Shown here one piece after another: positions 5,088 to 7,041 of a stretch of DNA of 7,041 nt. The DNA is taken from NCBI GenBank assembly GCA_030673735.1, contig DAOVIK010000076.1:1-7041 (forward strand). The letters run 5' to 3'. The notes beneath the pieces are model-generated. The model was given only the letters and a program-made list of their open reading frames with translations. It made no database searches and was not told where the DNA came from. Within the stretch, counting starts at the first letter, position 1, and each line of letters starts with the position of its first letter. This stretch comes from Anaerolineae bacterium (lineage in GTDB: Bacteria; Chloroflexota; Anaerolineae; Anaerolineales; E44-bin32). A program made the position numbers and the translations under genes.

Positions 5088-6371
5088 TTACGGCGCGGCA
5101 ATGAGCGGCTCCAGTGCCTCCCAGGTCCGCCCGCCATTCACGGTGTGCATCAATGCGATCTCGTCCCCGTCCGTCGCCACTGCCCACCAGCGCCTCTCAT
5201 CCACAAAGCTGAACTGGCCATCCCAATCCACGTCAGCCACGCGCCACCAAGATGCGCCCCCATTGCGCGTGATGTAGATCTTGCGTCCCAATGCCCATCC
5301 CAAATCGGGGCGGAGGAAATGCAATTCTCCACCCGGATAGCGTGTGATCTCCCATGTTTCGCCCGAATCCTGGGTGGCATACATGAAAGAGACCGTCTCA
5401 TAGGGATCATCAAATCCGGAATAGCACTCGACACCAAGCACGACGGATTGCGGCGAGAAGAAGGTCGGGGAATGCGAGAGGCAAATCACGCCGCCGAATC
5501 CGGGAGGCGCTTGTCTCTCGGCGGGGGCCGGAAGTACGTCTCTCTGCCAAGTCAAACCGCCATCGTGCGTCCAATCCACAAACAGATCCCCCGCTGGACC
5601 TCGACCGAAGGTCATGATGCCCGTCTGGTCATCCACAAAGACCATGTCGGTCTTGCAGCAGTAGTGCAGGTCGGCCGCGCCTTCGCTCTGTGGGCCGATC
5701 ACAAGCTCCCATTTCGGCCAGGAGTTTCTCACTCTGTAGAGCCCTATCCAGGCATGCAACATGCTAGCTTCCAGCTCAACCGCTATCCACGCTTGACCGG
5801 CGCCCGAAGAACGTATGAATTCAACCTCGAAGAAAGGAGCTCCCATGAGGTCCAACGGTTCACTCGGCGTCCAATTGCGCCAACCCATTTGCGTGGCCCA
5901 AACCACCGAATCCTCAAAACCCGGAACGCCTCTGCGCGGCTCGTATAGGACCAAAGCATTGTTGGCATCGCTGAAAAGACCCTCTGCGCTGCGGAAAACC
6001 TCACCCGGCAGCGGATCGAACTCTGGAGGCGTGACGTCCCGCCAAGTATTGCCGCCGTCGTTTGTGCGCAGGACATGATGCGCACGTGCATCATCATCGA
6101 TGCCCAGCGCCCAGCCGATCTGGTCGTCGATCATCCGGATGTACGTAATCGTCACCGCCTGTCCGGGCTCAAAGCGTGGAATGGTAGGGGGCGGGAGCGT
6201 GGGTGTAGGAACTACCTCGGTGGGGCTTGGGGATGGGGTTACTGTGCTCGCTATGGGGCGCGTGGAAGTGGCTCTCGCTCCCCTCGTTGGCGTCACCGTT
6301 TCTGACGTCGCAGGCTGGCAGCCCAAGCAGAGGAGGATGAACAGAACCTGGAAGGTGATCAGTCGCCTCAT
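5088..6371 (-). CDS. lipoprotein with five Asp-box (BNR/Ycf48-like) repeats
   Basis: Predicted secreted, lipid-anchored beta-propeller protein of 427 residues. The N-terminus MRRLITFQVLFILLCLGC is a lipoprotein signal with the acylated cysteine probably at C18. A Thr/Pro/Ser-rich linker follows (about 22-65). The rest contains five Asp boxes of the S/T-x-D/N-x-G-x-S/T-W type: TNDGGNTW (103-110), THDGGLTW (268-275), TQDSGETW (333-340), TRNGGASW (368-375) and TVNGGRTW (410-417), interleaved with strands such as GWALG and WWAVATDG. This is the pattern of Ycf48/Hcf136-like and sialidase/sortilin propellers. No sialidase catalytic set is evident, so a binding or scaffold role outside the membrane is more likely than enzymatic activity. 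A TTG at 6434 is possible, but the ATG at 6371 starts the signal peptide and has GGGGGA 8 nt upstream. The gene follows the smaller lipoprotein gene by 112 nt. Confidence 0.85.
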   Translation of the reverse strand: MRRLITFQVLFILLCLGCQPATSETVTPTRGARATSTRPIASTVTPSPSPTEVVPTPTLPPPTIPRFEPGQAVTITYIRMIDDQIGWALGIDDDARAHHVLRTNDGGNTWRDVTPPEFDPLPGEVFRSAEGLFSDANNALVLYEPRRGVPGFEDSVVWATQMGWRNWTPSEPLDLMGAPFFEVEFIRSSGAGQAWIAVELEASMLHAWIGLYRVRNSWPKWELVIGPQSEGAADLHYCCKTDMVFVDDQTGIMTFGRGPAGDLFVDWTHDGGLTWQRDVLPAPAERQAPPGFGGVICLSHSPTFFSPQSVVLGVECYSGFDDPYETVSFMYATQDSGETWEITRYPGGELHFLRPDLGWALGRKIYITRNGGASWWRVADVDWDGQFSFVDERRWWAVATDGDEIALMHTVNGGRTWEALEPLIAAP

Positions 6372-6483
6372 TTTACACTTCCCCCTTAAGCTTGTGGTAT
6401 TCCCACTCGTCACCCTGATTTCAGCATCAATCAAGATCGGCCCAATGCAATCCGGGGCGCCTATGGTAACCGTTGCGCGGCTG

Positions 6484-6894
6484 TTACCAGTTTCGCCTTT
6501 CGCAGTACATCACGCCGGTTTCGACGTGGGCTCGTTCCACTCCCTCACGAAGATACACACGGAGGGTGTCGACCTCGTCGTTGTACACCGCGTGGCTGAT
6601 TACCAAGTCGCTTGAGAACATCACCTGCCCGCTGGCGGAATCATAGTGCCAAGGACCCTCCAGACTGGGTCCGCCATACAACCACTGCAGCGCGAAGCTT
6701 CCGTCCGCTCTCAGCGTCAAGATACCGGCCATTGCCAACATCCCGCGCTCATGTCCCGAGCAGTAGAACTCTCCTAGCAATTCGTTCGGAACGCTGGGGG
6801 TTGGTTCCCGTAAAGTGGGAGTGGGAGTGGAAGCGAATTGGCTACAGGAAAGGATCATGATCGAGATCGCAAGCATGAGCAAGTGGCGCTTCAT
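6484..6894 (-). CDS. small lipoprotein, unknown beta-rich domain
   Basis: Predicted 136-residue exported lipoprotein. MKRHLLMLAISIMILSC is a lipoprotein signal peptide with lipobox ILSC and acylated C17. A short Thr/Pro linker (STPTPTLREPTPSVP, 22-36) follows, then a compact domain of about 95 residues. That domain has a pattern of short beta strands: LLGEFYCSG (39-47), ILTLRADGSFALQW (58-71), GPWHYDSASGQVMFSS (80-95) and a C-terminal VMYC (128-131). C45 and C131 could form a disulfide. The 'LxxDGxFxxxW...GxWxYDxxxGxVxF' pattern suggests a small barrel or sandwich, but I cannot name a family. The ATG at 6894 is chosen because GGAGG lies 5 nt upstream; the ATG at 6906 would add MEGT only. The same signal-plus-Thr/Pro design is used by the next gene. 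Confidence 0.78.
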   Translation of the reverse strand: MKRHLLMLAISIMILSCSQFASTPTPTLREPTPSVPNELLGEFYCSGHERGMLAMAGILTLRADGSFALQWLYGGPSLEGPWHYDSASGQVMFSSDLVISHAVYNDEVDTLRVYLREGVERAHVETGVMYCERRNW

Positions 6895-6899
6895 GGTTC

Positions 6900-6904
6900 C
6901 CTCC
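6900..6904 (-). promoter_or_regulatory. ribosome binding site of the small lipoprotein gene
   Basis: The minus strand reads GGAGG, 5 nt before the ATG at 6892-6894. It overlaps the alternative upstream ATG at 6904-6906, which has no comparable site of its own, so the downstream ATG is the better start. Confidence 0.65.
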
Positions 6905-7023
6905 ATTGAATAGCGAGGTTTCGTTTGAAAGGCACCTGGGGAGCGGAACCATCGTCCATTGGAAGACGCTCACCAGGTCGACAAGGACCGCACAAATAGG
7001 GTAGATCATTACTCGCAGGGGCA

Positions 7024-7029
7024 ATTATA
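7024..7029 (-). promoter_or_regulatory. possible -10 box (TATAAT) for the lipoprotein transcript
   Basis: A perfect TATAAT hexamer on the minus strand, about 130 nt upstream of the small lipoprotein ATG. The matching -35 region would lie beyond the right edge, so the promoter cannot be confirmed. The region between it and the gene (6907-7023) contains no convincing ORF or hairpin and would form a long 5' leader. Confidence 0.3.
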
Positions 7030-7041
7030 GCGTTGAGGAGA

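Noticed and set aside
5145..5948. Plus-strand open frame of 267 codons opposite the Asp-box lipoprotein gene
   Set aside because: The minus strand encodes five recognisable Asp boxes and a signal peptide; the antisense frame has no domain pattern and no ribosome site.
6187..6259. Runs of three to five G on the plus strand, a possible G-quadruplex
   Set aside because: They are explained by Pro and Thr codons of the lipoprotein linker read on the other strand, and the loops are uneven and partly long.

Overview
The window looks like an ordinary stretch of chromosome from a moderately GC-rich bacterium. The best guess at lineage is Chloroflexota (Anaerolineae-like) or a similar environmental group. 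This rests on two lipoproteins whose signal peptides run into Thr/Pro-rich linkers, on the Asp-box sensor-like lipoprotein, and on a palindromic repeat of the 'TTCGCTTCGCTCAGAATGAC' kind. The lineage is an inference and no marker gene is present. No rRNA, tRNA, CRISPR array, integrase, transposase or phage gene was found.

Seven convincing genes all lie on the minus strand, so they read from right to left. They are: (1) a small lipoprotein (6484-6894); (2) a large lipoprotein with five Asp-box/Ycf48-like repeats (5088-6371); (3) a membrane methyltransferase of the isoprenylcysteine/phospholipid-methyltransferase fold (4506-5030); (4) a cysteine-rich protein with two 4Fe-4S clusters and a probable N-terminal winged helix (3263 to about 4318, start codon unclear); (5) a multi-pass membrane protein of unknown function (1882-2700); (6) a Cys-rich DUF6144-like protein (1074-1769); (7) a soluble class I SAM-dependent methyltransferase (112-924). 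Several annotated starts were moved to the codon with a Shine-Dalgarno sequence.

Right part (4506-6906): the two lipoproteins and the ICMT-like gene are separated by 57-112 nt and could share a transcript, with a perfect TATAAT hexamer at 7024-7029 as a possible -10 box. Middle (2701-3262): 562 bases without a confident gene. It holds a cluster of GTGATC/GATCAC half-sites upstream of the membrane-protein gene, a 40-codon plus-strand ORF with a strong ribosome binding site, and an imperfect palindromic repeat (3058-3206) just downstream of the 4Fe-4S gene. Left part: the DUF6144-like gene has its own promoter-like sequence. A 14-bp-arm hairpin and a TATAAA -10-like box precede the methyltransferase gene. 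A 9-bp hairpin follows that gene and may also end a convergent plus-strand gene entering from the left edge.

I do not see a clear new multi-gene system. The genes look like several independent transcription units. The items most worth checking are the missing canonical start of the 4Fe-4S gene, the palindromic repeat, the two Cys-rich proteins, and the small plus-strand ORF.
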